Origin: Hermodice carunculata | Lineage: Eukaryota > Annelida > Polychaeta > Eunicida > Amphinomidae | Reading direction: 5' to 3' | Length of the DNA stretch: 64,000 nt | Assembly (NCBI GenBank): GCA_964020975.1 | Contig: OZ026628.1 | Location: 53,289,971-53,353,970 of the forward strand | Shown: positions 1-12,425 of the stretch, one piece after another | Position numbering within the stretch: the stretch's first letter is position 1 | How the letters are laid out: every line of letters begins with the position of its first letter | Notes under the pieces: model-generated | Seen by the model: the letters and a program-made list of their open reading frames with translations, nothing else | Databases searched by the model: none | What the model was told of the DNA's origin: nothing | Made by a program: the position numbers and the translations under genes

Positions 1-240
1 GACACTCCAAAATGCCCCTGCGGTTCATCCAATGAGGACACATGTCGTTATTTTCTTCTCCGTTCAAAGTATACTGTCTCTAGATCTGTTCTTCACTCTA
101 TTGATTTGATTTATGCTCCCTTTACATAACAGACAATATTGTACGGTTTCTTCTATAGTACTTTTACTGAAAATATTGAGATTTTTTCAGCTGTTCAAAA
201 TTTTATTTCCGCTACAGGTCGTTTAGGCCCATCTGGTATA
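1..240 (+). mobile_element. C-terminal tail of a CR1/Jockey-like LINE (truncated by window edge)
   Basis: Frame 1 reads DTPKCPCGSSNED, then CRYFLLRSKYTVSR, then FTENIEIFSAVQNFI and ATGRF. This is the usual end of CR1/Jockey-group LINE proteins: a zinc-knuckle-like CxCG, a partly conserved H/C pair and 'CPxY', then a helix ending in (T)xRF. At least one stop interrupts the frame near position 130, so this is a dead copy. The rest of the element lies left of the window. The same C-terminal signature, in better condition, occurs on the minus strand at 19203-19562 (LINE A). Family membership is known from this motif; the exact clade is inferred. Confidence 0.75.
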
Positions 241-1029
241 GGCCAAAGTGCCTGCCCATTTCCACTGTATACAGGTACATTTTTCCGCATATGGATGAAT
301 CTCCTTTAAATCATTTAATATACATAAAGGATCAGAGGAATCATAACTTAACTATGTAAGATGAATCATTCAGCCCCACTTTCTGTCTTGTCATGTGATA
401 CTGTCACCTTCCTTTGGTTGTGTGTGTCTTGCTTTGTCCTGTGTGCTCGTCCCCTTTCCGCAAGAGGGATCAGTAGAGGGCTTCCGCCTCTTTCCCAATT
501 CCTTACTTATTTATTGGATTTATATTGTAAATTGTTGGGAACAAAATATGTTTAAACCAAGACACTACGTAACAAACAACAAGCTATTCACTGAACAAAC
601 TGTAAACTTTGGTGGCATAGAAATTGTACAGATTTAACTGTTGCCAGGTACAACAAGCTTCCTTAACGACCAGGAGGACTGGCTTTGCACCGAATTTGTA
701 TTACCTATATTTAGAAACTATTGTTTCTAGCTGCCTGCAAGTGACTATGCTTGGACAACAATAACAGTCCAGTATTACATCTCTCAACAGGCCCAAATGT
801 CCATTGCAGTTGCCGTGTTCCCCTACCCTGTGTACTGTTAAATGCCTGAACTTTAAGGAGCGTTTCAAGTGTCATAAATACATTTGTTCACATTCAGTCA
901 CCTTGAACTGTTAAATGCTGAAAGCTGGTTAACGTCCGATATTAATGACAATAAGTTAGTGTTAAATGGCCACATTAATTTTCGTAATGACTGACACAAT
1001 CGCAGAGGGGTATGTATTTTACTAGCCAT
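241..1029. other. Gene-free AT-rich spacer between two LINE remnants
   Basis: I see no coding frame with recognisable content. Short open frames at 361-637 have no motif and look like chance. Part of this stretch may be the unrecognised 5' portion of the LINE that becomes readable from about 1030. Confidence 0.5.
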
Positions 1030-3880
1030 TCAAAATCCCATTCCACGTTTGCAACGCCATGATATAACGTGCTTTAGGGAAATAATGGTATGCCAACTCA
1101 GACCAAATAAATCCAAAAGATAGTCCTCGTTTTGTGTCACCGTCCTCTTAGTTGGGGCAACGATTTTGTGGTAAATTGGATAACTGTCTTTACCACACTG
1201 TCCTACTTCAATTTTCCTTGAATTAACTGGTCGGATTTGATTGTAGCAACATGTTTTAAGGAAAGTGAATTTAACACACATGTTTAAGACTTCTCATTTT
1301 AGAAATATAATCTGAGCCCTAAACGGGCAGTGTCCTCGACTTATTTTTATCAATCTTTTCCGACGTTTTCCGATGCCATTGCTGACGTTTCAGTCTATGA
1401 ATGCCCTGTAGAATCCAATCATATGTTGCTAGATTTTTCATCCACTTTGAGCCAGCCACAAAAGAAAATCTCTCACGGTACATTTACAACTTCAAAAAGG
1501 CAGACTGACCAGGCTTACGTGAATACATAAATTATGGTCCTTTTGAAAACACTTTCCCCAAAATGATATCGACACTAATTGGCAAAACTGGTGCGACCTT
1601 CCCACAACAGCATGTTGAACAGTTTCTCCCCAAATCTAGAACGAGAGCAAAACCGCTACCTTGGATAAGGCGGGATGGGGGGGGGGGGCCTGGTGCGCTG
1701 GTAAAAGTATTAATTTTGCCTTAGTACAAGGTACGGAAAATAAGAAAATGTACAAATAATGGTCATGATTCAGAGCTAAAATCAAATTCGCGACTCTGCC
1801 TAATATGATCAAAGGATTTGGCCAAAATATTTACTGCGCCTGAGGAGAAAGCATCTATATTTAGCCACTTCTTCAATTCAGGTTTTAATCACGTCGGAAA
1901 ACCTATACCACATCCTGTAATTGCATCTGCCTTGGAACCTTGGCTGTCCAATGCACTGTCTCCACCGAGGTAATTAAGGATATTCTGCAAAATTTAGACC
2001 CAAATAAAGATCTCTGACCTGACCTCTTGAGACATATTCTGACAGAATGTGCAAATGAACTTGCCCATTTGCTAAAACATTTGTTCTTTAAATCTATGAA
2101 TAAAGGGAAACATACGACTGAAGGGAACGATGCAAATGTTATTTCTGTCCGTCCACAATAAAGGTAAGTGCAAGGAAGCAGAGAACTAAAGACCCATGTC
2201 AAACTTTGTATAATAAGTAATGTCATGGAGAGGTGCATCTTAAGTCACATGTTTACGATATTTCAATACTTGCTCCATCACTTCTAGCATGGGTTTTTGA
2301 AGGGTAGATATTGTGCTACACAAATGGTTGATATGTGCATTCTTTGGGTGAACACGTGGACAACAATACACAAATTGGTGTATTGTATTTAGATTTTTCC
2401 AAAGCCTTTGACTCAGTGCCACACCACTTGCTACTACACAAAATAAAAAGCTTTGGGGGTAAATGGTTACCTTCACGCATGATTTATAATTTATCCAATA
2501 GGTAGGAGACAGCGTATTCCACTACAGGGGGGAACATTGGGTGAGAACAAATCACATCCGGAGTACGTTAGGCGTGAATACTAAGACCTTTGCAATTTTG
2601 ATTGTATATTAATGACCTACCTCTCTCGCTGTCAAATAATACTGCTATGTTTCTGTTCGCAGTAGACGCCAAATGTTTTAGGTTAATCCACTCACAAGCT
2701 GATGCTGAGGCCCTGCAGAACGATATCAACAAACTGGCACCCTGGAGTGAGAAGCAAGGCAGCGAATCCAATGCAAACAACTGCAGCATCCTTACTGCCA
2801 GCAGATCTCGTACACCTATTACTTTAACTACAGTATGAATAACGCTGCTTTGAGCTATGTGTCTTCCCAACATGATCTTGGCTTTGAACTCGATTCCACT
2901 CTTAATTGGTCCAACCATATTGATAAGTCCTCCAATAACGCGAAATAGTGCTCTTGGCTTGATTCAACAACCATGTGGGTACCAAGCTCCTCCAGACGCA
3001 ACCAAAACAAAACTTTATATTGCGTTGTTGAGTAGTCACCTAGAGCCTGGCCCTGTTGTCTGTGGTGTCACCTCTGATAAAAGGCTTACTGCCTTGGAAG
3101 CTGTACAGACAAGGGCAACTAAATATATGCTACAGTCCCCACGAACTGAATGTTATGAGTCCCGTTTAACTAGATGTAAGATTCTTCCACAGGCATACAG
3201 GTGTAAGCAGCTACATGTAGTCCTCTTGTTTAAACATCTAAAAGTTGTCAATAGTGTAAATTACCAGAGCGTGTTTCAAGTTCAGAAGATCACCAGAAAC
3301 CTACGTAACTCTGACAATAGCCATTCATTCAAAGTAAAGCACTGTCGGGCTGAAACTGTCCGTTTTTCAAATGTGAATCGACAAAATATGTCTGGAATAA
3401 TCTACCTCACCAAGTAAGAAGCTGGATATCAGTGAACGTTTTCAACATAGACTCATTGTCTACTCCAACAAACTGCAAACAGAGTACTTTGAATCTCCAA
3501 GCACTCGCACGTTGGCAAGCTATGTTTCTCTCAAACACGTAGATTGTAAATATCTCAAGTCGATAACATGTGAGTCTCAAATTTCGAGAGAAAATTTTGT
3601 TATATTCTAGTTATGTCGTTTTGACAATTTGTACTTTGATGCCCATTATCATTTTTGCAGCATAAACCGAGTTCATCTATTTCTCGCGTCATCACGAGGA
3701 AGTCGACTGGCATAGGTGCTTTTCACCTGTACAGCATTCTTCTCATCACAGATCTATGTCACTGCGTTTTAATTTCATATCTATCATTGTACTACCTTTA
3801 TGTGGAACATCTCGACGTGATATATTTCTGCTGACCAAAGTCTAGAACAAAATAAATAGATAAAAATAAATAAAATGTCA
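1030..3880 (+). mobile_element. Decayed CR1/Jockey-like LINE: endonuclease remnant, RT, C-terminal domain and A-rich tail
   Basis: Pieces of one LINE polyprotein can be read in order across shifting frames. A faint endonuclease remnant lies at 1030-1290. The end of the endonuclease at 1395-1440 reads PVESNHMLLDFS, where SNH stands for the catalytic SDH. The RT entry region at 1960-2160 reads NLDPNKD and ILTECANELAHLL. RT motif A at 2371-2450 reads LDFSKAFDSVPHHLL with its aspartate kept. At 2608-2835 the catalytic FADD reads FAVD, so one of the two metal-binding aspartates is lost. The thumb and C-terminal region at 2857-3415 includes ALEAVQTRATKYML. The 3' untranslated part ends in an AAATA-rich tail near 3847-3878. 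There are many stops and frameshifts, so this is an old, inactive copy. The 5' boundary is uncertain. Confidence 0.82.
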
Positions 3881-6800
3881 CCAGATATAAGGTAACAAAA
3901 CGCATCGTCACCTATAACTTGTTTCCTTTCGAAATCTTCAAGACGACCATGGACACACTACATACGCCGAGATAGCAATTGTCTATATTTGCCCTTTTCA
4001 GACATATGAGTGCAGACAAAACAAATGTGATGCAGTTGCCGAAAGTTGAAAACCCAGTTCAGATGAACACTACTCTCACAGCAGACCTTACATGCGTGCA
4101 CAAACTGAAGCGTTCCTGATAATATCCAGGTCAGCTTTGCTTAAGATTATCAACACTATTGCGAACATGAACATATATATAATTTCAAAGCAATTGTCCA
4201 GGTGGTTTTGCAGATATTTCCTAGCAAAAATGGACCGAACAATCACTTTATAAAAACCTAAGATCGCCGAGGCATAAATATTTTGACAAACCTGGTAGGG
4301 ACCAATGCACCACCACTAAGTTTGAAGTCGTTAGCTAGCTGTTACGAGAAGTCGAAAGTGTGAATTGTGGACAAGAGACCGAAGACTATCCCAGAAACTC
4401 AGCTGGTTCACCAGTCAGCTACGTTAAATAACGAGAACACATTTCAAGTGACCTGTCTTAAATCGGCGAACACGCCCCAGAAGAAAATTTTTAATCGAAA
4501 AAATGGACATATGAATGTTATTTGTTGACATTCCATGATAACATCTTTGTTGCGGATTCAAAAACGACGGCCTCTTGATCGCTGCTTTATCAATACAGAG
4601 TAAGGCTGTGTTTTGAAATTGAACCAACTGCACCCAAGATTAGTGTTTTCAGGTTATTACCTTTTGTTTCAAAATATCCGTTTCGTGTAATTCGTATTCA
4701 GTGAACTCTTTTCTTCCTTTATTCCTGTTTCGTTTTTTTTTTTCTCCTTTATTTACCTATGACCTCATTTCTGCCTTTCCCTCTCATTTTACGCTTCCTT
4801 CTTTCATAGTCATCACTTTTCGATTAAAAAATCTAGAGGTTTTTTGTATGCAATGCCATGTTTGCTGAGTCATGAAATGTGTTGTGTCACTACATAGTGT
4901 GACTATTCGTGAAAAATCAACCAAACATCAATCAGCCTGTTTGTGAGAAGCTTGGTGTGGGACGCCTCTTGTGTTACACTACTTTTGAACTCTTTACAAT
5001 TCAGACCATATGTGTTTTTATAAAATGTGTGCATATAAAAGATTCCGATTCTTTCAGCGAAGAATTCATCAAAATATAAAATTTCTTTTTTGGAATTATA
5101 TCCGTCTGCATTGTTGTGCAGAAAAGTTAACACTAGAGCATACATTGTTTCGAATGTATCATAATAAATCTCGGCATATCATGTTAATAGAACACTGTGG
5201 AAGGTTCCATTTATGTTAAAATATCTTTTCATGCAGAAATGAAGAAATACTGCATTCTATTGTTATAACATTACATCAACATAAAACTTTCAGTGCACCA
5301 AAGATGGCCTATGACACTACATTAAGTGCTCCGCATTATCTCTTAATGCTCAGCAGCAATATTATTTTACAAGTTGTCTGCCCACATATGTTCGCTAGAC
5401 AAGGCTGCCATATGTTTTTCTTTATGTTGGGAAATGGTTTATGTTGGGAAAATCTTTACGATAGCAAATTTGCCAGTAGCTTTAAATTGTACAGGATTTT
5501 ACTTCGCCTTAATTTCTACTCGCGTGTGACGTTCTGATTGAATCAAAATGTCAGGTCTATTGGGCAATTTCATTAAATTCAGTATTTGGCTGACTATCCA
5601 AGATCTCTGTGAGACACGATTTGCATGCTTGGCATGGTGCATGCCCTTTACAACATTTACTTTGTTATCATATTCAGATAAAACTGACCTAATTGTGGCA
5701 CACTTATTTTGTATACGAAATTTAGATTCATAACGGAAGACTGAGTTGTGGAAGCACTTAAAATATTTGGGTGAATAATGGTTCTGTTCAGGGTTACAGG
5801 AAAGTAGATATGGGTGACCGAGGACTCGGTATCAAGGTTAGAAGACTGCCTGAATTAAATTTTATATAAAGTTCAAAGTTTTGATAAAAAGTGGGGTTCT
5901 GCTCAGTGGTTTCTTGTGATGCTATCCTAATCGAATCTTGGTAGTGGCAGATTCTGTTTCCATTGCAATTATTCACCAATGTGTGAACAAAAGAGTGGTC
6001 AATGATTTGGTAAATCGGCTATGGTGTTTACCACTGCACCGGGTAGGCTACTGAAACTGCTCTGACGTCTGGCATTCCATCCAACTTTCTAGGCAAAATT
6101 ACTCTCTTTATGTCTGCCATGCGTTATGTATCTCACTTTTCTGATCAGGAGAGTATCACATCACACAAACTATTCAATTGGCCTTTGAAGCACATGTAAA
6201 TGTATATTCTATGAGACTAACAATTGAGATAAACGGGAGGATATACATTTCAAAAGCAGTAACACAATGCACTTTCATCGGTATTAAGTCCCAGGCATCT
6301 GGAGTGAACAATGAATGCGAATATGGCAATATGGCATTAAAGTGCCCCCGATTGTTAATTTCCATTTTTCTTTTTTCTTGTTTTTTTTTTTTTTTTTTGG
6401 TCAGTTTGTTTTTTGTTTTGTTTATTTTTTTTGGGGGGGAGGGTAGCTAAGGACAGTTGTGCAGTTGTGCAGTTTTACATTGAATCTTCTTCATATCAGA
6501 GTCTATGTGGAGTCGTCGTATGGATACACTACTAATGAAAACCTTTTTGAAGGTGCTGCTGCTTGTGGCATAAAGTGGTGGTCACTGTAGGAGGCAAATT
6601 ATCATCCATCAACTGTTGCCACTGCTATCTACCACGGGCTGTTACTGTCTGCAAGCGACTATTGTGTCAATTCAAGTTTGCTTTCATTGGCTTTCATTGT
6701 ACAAACTACGTAGTCTCCCCACAGTAGCAGCATTCTCTGTTACTTGATGTGTGAACTGCACCACTAATATCAATCATTGCACCACTAATATCAATCAAGT

Positions 6801-7585
6801 TGGTTGCATGTAACATGGCCCTCTGGCATCCATGTACACATCCGTATAAAACTTTTCATTTTCCCCTTTATGCAGGCATTATGTTCAAATTAATCCCTGC
6901 TCATTTTTCTGAGTTCCACTTGCTATTCCATATCTCTTAAAGTACATAGGGATACTTCAAGCAAACAATACAAGGAGCATAAATGTAAAATAATTTAATG
7001 TTCCTATTTTTCTGTCAACATGGGACGTTTAAAGTGTATATTTACTATTCTGCTCAGCTAACCGGTGAGTTAAATGAACTTTATCAAAGGGTCTGTATCG
7101 GACGTCCGTCTGTCATGCGTTGTCAATCCACCCGTCACCTGGCTGTGATTATATTTTCGACCGTTTATGCAAAACCTTCAGTCAGTCACTCATCAATCTT
7201 GGCAAGATTTCAAAAAACAAAAGCCCCAGTGATCAGCTTATGCTGAAACTTGGAAATAAATTTTGTGCAGAGCTCAAGCAAAATTTTTCACGATGTCACA
7301 TTCTAATGCAGACATTCCTGTCGATTACTGTACAAGGGAGTGTGCATTACAAGTTCACATTTTTGACTTCGCGAAACCTTCTGCCAGACTCTCGTTTATA
7401 TTATATGGTCACCCTTCATTCATGTGTGGAATTTTCATTTATATTTATTTTCAAATAGCTTAGAATATTTTTAAATGTTCTTCTCAGAAGATATAGCCAA
7501 TGACTTTGCAATTGCCCAGGAACACGTCTAAAAGTTCCTGGGCTCCTATTTGTTCGCCAAGTAGCACTGCGGGTTTGTTTTAATT
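3881..7585. other. AT-rich DNA without recognisable genes
   Basis: Nothing in either strand resembles a known protein. Local features are T runs near 4731-4743 and 6380-6436 and a small perfect tandem duplication of about 20 bp (TGCACCACTAATATCAATCA) at 6757-6797. Short frames at 5304-5537, 6998-7246 and 7120-7458 lack motifs and convincing splice context. Confidence 0.5.
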
Positions 7586-7590
7586 TATTA

Positions 7591-7682
<92 letters not shown>

Positions 7683-7713
7683 GTTGTTGTTATTATCATT
7701 ATTGTTATTATTC
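7586..7713. repeat. (TTA)n microsatellite with TTG/ATC interruptions
   Basis: About 95 bp of nearly pure TTA repeats is followed by TTG and ATC variants. On the minus strand it translates as a poly-asparagine run, which is an artefact of the repeat and not a protein. LINE B ends in a similar (TTA)n tract at 24780-24866, so this could be an orphan LINE tail, but no element body is recognisable beside it. Confidence 0.95.
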
Positions 7714-10700
7714 AATCTTTGCATGTCTTTACTATCTTTGACTTCTTCTCCGAAACTCAATGCTGGATTCCCTCCAAACGTGGAGGGATTTTGCTTGGAC
7801 CCCCACCAAAAACCTTATTCGCCAAATGGTGCACTTGGCATTTCCTCACTTGTAACGAATATTTTTATTTTCTATTAGTAATGGTGGTTTTAAAGAGTTG
7901 CGATTAATGAATTGCGATGAAGGTAGAAAGCCTCTGGACAAAAATTAAACCCTCGTGTTGTTTGATAAAAGACGAAAGGCACATGCAGTCAAAATTATTA
8001 TTACTATGTCCAGTGGCAATTCGTCCATGTAACTAAAAAGTTCAACATAACAAAAGCTTACTCTCAATGAGGAAGATACATTGTTGTCTGTCTTCTTGTT
8101 ACAAATTCACTGTAGTATCAAAATATATGCAGGTCTTCCATCCCGATGCAGGGACATAAATGATGTTACTGTGGTTTTGTTTATGAGGAACAATAAATGA
8201 CTTTTATGGAAGCATTGCAGTGATCATGTTGGTATCCTACATCCTACTTTTACCTCTTTTTACAGAATTTAGCAATTAAGGGGTGAAGTTGGTGACAGAC
8301 CACATGCTTCCTTCCGTTTTGCATCACCTTAATCGGTTAACAGATCATAAATATTCCCCACTGTCCGTGTTTTACATTGAATTTTTTTTCTTTTTTTTTT
8401 CTTTTTTTTTTTTTTTTTCATCTTTTAGGGCATATATCAACCAAAAGATCATGTGGTGGTTATTTCCTTTTTATCCGTCTTATAAGGCAATTAGACATAC
8501 TATCTTGTTGGACAGCTTCTGGAACAAGAGTTTTATGATAATATCCTACAATACAGATCGATCGAAAAAAAAAACGTGACAGTAAATTTATTTTGATATG
8601 CAGTATTTGTGGATCTGAAGGTCAATTATATTCTGTATTTGTGTAAGAATAAATAGCTGGCTTTTAATGGCCAGTTGAAGTTAATATGTGGTTAAAGTAA
8701 CCTGTTTATATGTCTAGGTTAAGCTGTGGTCAGAAATGGGAGCCGTTTGGAGAGAGTAAGTATATTCTGAAGCCATACTCAATATCAGTATTAGGTTTAA
8801 TCCAGTGTGTAACTTTTGGTTACAAATACACAGTGAAGGCTACATGTATTGTTCCATGCGAAAGTAGTTTTTAGCTTTTCCTTTTCTGCTCCCCTTTGGC
8901 GTGGTGGTGAACGGTAGATGCTTCTATGTGCACTGCAGTTTCAACTGTGATATGTTGAGCTTGTGTTACTCCCCACCAACTCATGAAACATGGTTGCATA
9001 ATATTTTATTACACAAGAATGACAATATCTTATGACCTGCCTGGCAGATAAGCCAGTCACATAACTGTGGCTGGACCACGACCTCGGCAAACGAAACCAC
9101 TACCATTTGACCCTGAGTTATAGGATCCACAAACGTGATTATCTGACCATAAGTAACAAATACAACAAAAGTTTACCTTACTATGACCCCATCAACTGGG
9201 CATAAAATTGTTTATTCCCGACTAGCCATCAACAAATCAGTTGTTGCTTAATTCAGGCGATTGCATTGACGTTCATATAGGGTATACAAAGGAAGAGCGC
9301 CAATGATGCAATGCAGTCTTTTTTCCAATAGCCATATTACATTGACTTGGAATCCTATTGAATACAGTGTACAATTAGGACAGGCTGAACATGACACACA
9401 GTATTGATAGCTGTCACGCTATAAGCAAATATGTATTTTTCTCATGATTAGGTAATGACAAGAGAGCATAAACCAAGGTGCTGCCGACATAAATGTTAGA
9501 ACTATCGTTTTCCAATTTGATGTAGCCGGGAAACACTCGGTCATGTCATATTTACTGTTACCACAACATTGACGAGAACAACAAAGAATACATCTATCTT
9601 CCCATTTTGGCTGTACTGCTTACAAAAGGAAGTTCTTTCCTGAAACGACAGCCTTATCAGATTATGTCAGTGGCATCCCCTTATTGCATTTTGCTGTGTA
9701 AGGTAATAAATATATCGAACCATTTTTGGATGATTTTGTTCATTGTAAGAATTTCGGAGATGTGTTAGATTATATTGTCTGTCAGTTGTACATATTTGGG
9801 AGAACTAGTCCAAATACGTTCTGAAGAAGATACAAAATACTTTTATTGCTGACATGGCTGTCCATGGACCAAATTAACCATTGAATAACGACTAAAGACA
9901 ATAGGTATTTGCACCAAAATATCCAGTTCATGTGAATATCTCACTAAAACCAATTATCTGATTTTGATCGAATAGAAATAAGTTAACTCAAAACATTCTC
10001 CATAGCAAAAATATATCAGTGATATTCTAAACCATGAAGAGTTTTTTATTAATATGTGTCAAAATGCGGAGTCGACCTTGCACAATAATTTACCCTCACC
10101 AAATAAATAACTGCAGAGCTTTGCAACCAATTAGATAAATAGGTTTTAATATATAGGAATGTATATTTCTGTGGTCTTTGGCCTAAAAGAGAAGTCACTT
10201 TACCAGGTTGGACGTGGACGTTACCACATTTGAAAGAGAGCTGTGCATTGTGGTAAGATAGGGAATAGGCGAGTGCGTGCTTCAAATTCCGGTAATGAGT
10301 TTGCAATTGGATTCGGATGAATTGACTACAGATAAAGACATGTGAAAATCATCATTTACTGGCAACGCTGCGTGGAAGCAATCACTTTTGTTAAAGTAAA
10401 ATGCAGCGATCACATCTGCTGAACCTAGGCCGAGTAATAGTAATGAGGATCTTGTGCTCCAAATGGACTGCAAACAACCTTTCAAAGAATTCTGTGTGAC
10501 ACCACGGTTTTTCCGTATCTTCATAACTGATTTTTGTTTGTTTGTGAAATTGGTAGCCAGGTGGGCCAGAATGCATCAACCATGCAGCATAATTACAATA
10601 ATTAGATTTTTTGGTGTGAATACTTATGCTGAAGGTCCATGCTTTAGGGGGCTTTTCTGCTGGACTGATGTTGGTGTGGTGTCACTTTGTGGATTTATAT

Positions 10701-11959
10701 GGATGATGGCCATTGTTGGCATGGTTTTGTTTCTATTCTTTGCATATTTTATAAAAATCATGCATTTGTCTCTTTTTGTGTTCAGTTAATGTGAATACTG
10801 TTGTAATCAGTTTGTTTCCATCTACTACCAACAAGTAGCTTCCTTCGCTATCATTATAATTAAATAGATCGTGTGTTTATTAGAATTTTCTCTGTGATTT
10901 CAGGTTTGACTTATTATTCATATCTGTACAAACAAATCATCTTTTTGTCATCAATGCCTCACTCAACCCCCAATCAGTTTCACACTAGATGCCAAGGCAT
11001 ATCAGTAGACCAAGTGCATACCAGCCTTACGCATATAATGAAAATTTGGAGGGATCATTGAAATTAAAAAAAATACATATTTCCTGTCTTAGGTCACGCC
11101 GTTGCCTCTCCCTTGTAATATTGGTATTGTCCCATCCCCATCATCATACCTGTAACACTGATCATTGAATCAAGATCTATATTGGGCAGTTAGAGTCAGT
11201 CAGAATGCGGTTTTTTCACATTCATAAGAATATGTGATACATTACATAAAAATTCTAATGAAAAAGGCTGAAGCTCAGTTGAGGTACAATGTTTGTGTAG
11301 AAAAAAGTGATGATGACAGGATGACCCCTGCACAATCTGTCTGCTGTCACTGCAGCCTCCTAGAAGAGAGAACAGAATAAAAGTTAAACATCTTGCCGAG
11401 AAGTTCTGAAATAGAAAACACAACATTCGTAGTCAAGAATTGGCAAAATGAAAACATACCCGCTTTTACAGACAAAACAATTCAGCTCTTTAGGAACATT
11501 TTTTTTAATTGCAAAACCAGGATATAATTGTGCATACATCTTGTCTGTACATTAACGAAGGACCTCAAATAGGGAGGGGAGATAATATTTGATACATTGT
11601 TCTTAAGAACTAAGTGGGCTTAGGGTGAGGCACAATTTGTCTAGCTCTAGTAATGTATGGGTGAGTATGTAAAGGAATTTTAAAACTGTTATGAAAATAG
11701 GGTGACAACTGATTTGGGGTATATCTGAAAGAAAACTTTATGGCTTTCATTTTAAACAATACGATATACCATTAGAATATACAAGTTTTTAACAAAAGGA
11801 TCAGTATCACCATAGGGTTTTGCAGCTAGTTAAGACTTTTTTCTTCTGCGAGAAAAGTTCGTTTGCACAAGAAATTCAAAGCAAAAAAGCAGTTTATCCA
11901 ATGTGACAAAATTGGGCTCGAGGCATTCAAAGTCTGGGACCTTGATTATTCAGTCTTCT
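7714..11959. other. AT-rich DNA without recognisable genes
   Basis: I find no domain, RNA gene or repeat with a clear boundary. A T-rich low-complexity stretch lies at 8372-8420. An open frame at 10454-10789 is hydrophobic but has no motif and no supporting context. Confidence 0.5.
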
Positions 11960-12425
11960 TAAACTACCGATGACTTCAGAACTTTTATTTGCTGTTCTAT
12001 TGATATAGTCATTCCGTTTTTAAATTTTCCTACCCTATTAGCCCCAGAAAACCAAATGCTTTAACTTTAGAAATTGTGATGCTAACTACTTTCAACTCTG
12101 AGGTGGAAATATGTTTTTAATGATAATAAAATATCATATAATAAGCCTTCTGTCCATTTAAGCATGATATATTTCCTGATAGCCAGTCCAAATCCTTATC
12201 TAAATCAGTATTAATACCATCCAATACACCCTGTACATATCCTTAGGCACCGATGAAGGGATACAAACAACATAAGTATTCACTAAATTTGTGTCATCAG
12301 CATCAGAAATTGGTTCAAATTTTGAAGATGCCAAATACTTAACATTGGTTTTAATAATGAAAAGGAGAGGTCCAACTATTGACCCCCGTAGGACGCCAGT
12401 TGGGAGGTGACTCCGGGCCACCCAA
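11960..12425 (-). mobile_element. RT fragment of a CR1/Jockey-like LINE
   Basis: On the minus strand, starting near 12420, the frame gives GVLRGSIVGPLLFI (the GVPQGSxLGPLLF motif), then DADDTNLVNT, a variant of the FADDT catalytic box with both aspartates kept. This is followed by the thumb sequence INTDLDKDLDWLSGN, SCLNGQKAYYMIF and finally KVKAFGFLGLIG. The motif order and spacing are those of LINE reverse transcriptases. Only about 460 bp of the palm and thumb survive, with frame changes between pieces. The upstream palm motifs and the endonuclease are absent, because the sequence beyond 12425 no longer matches. It is a truncated, inactive copy. Confidence 0.85.

Noticed and set aside
6023-6050. 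CTGCACCGGGTAGG block shared with the foldback arm at 52.45 kb
   Set aside because: Only about 20 bp match, with no palindrome here. Kept as a hint, not called as an element.
7416-7760. Minus-strand frame with a long poly-asparagine run
   Set aside because: It is the translation of the (TTA)n microsatellite; the flanking residues have no motif.
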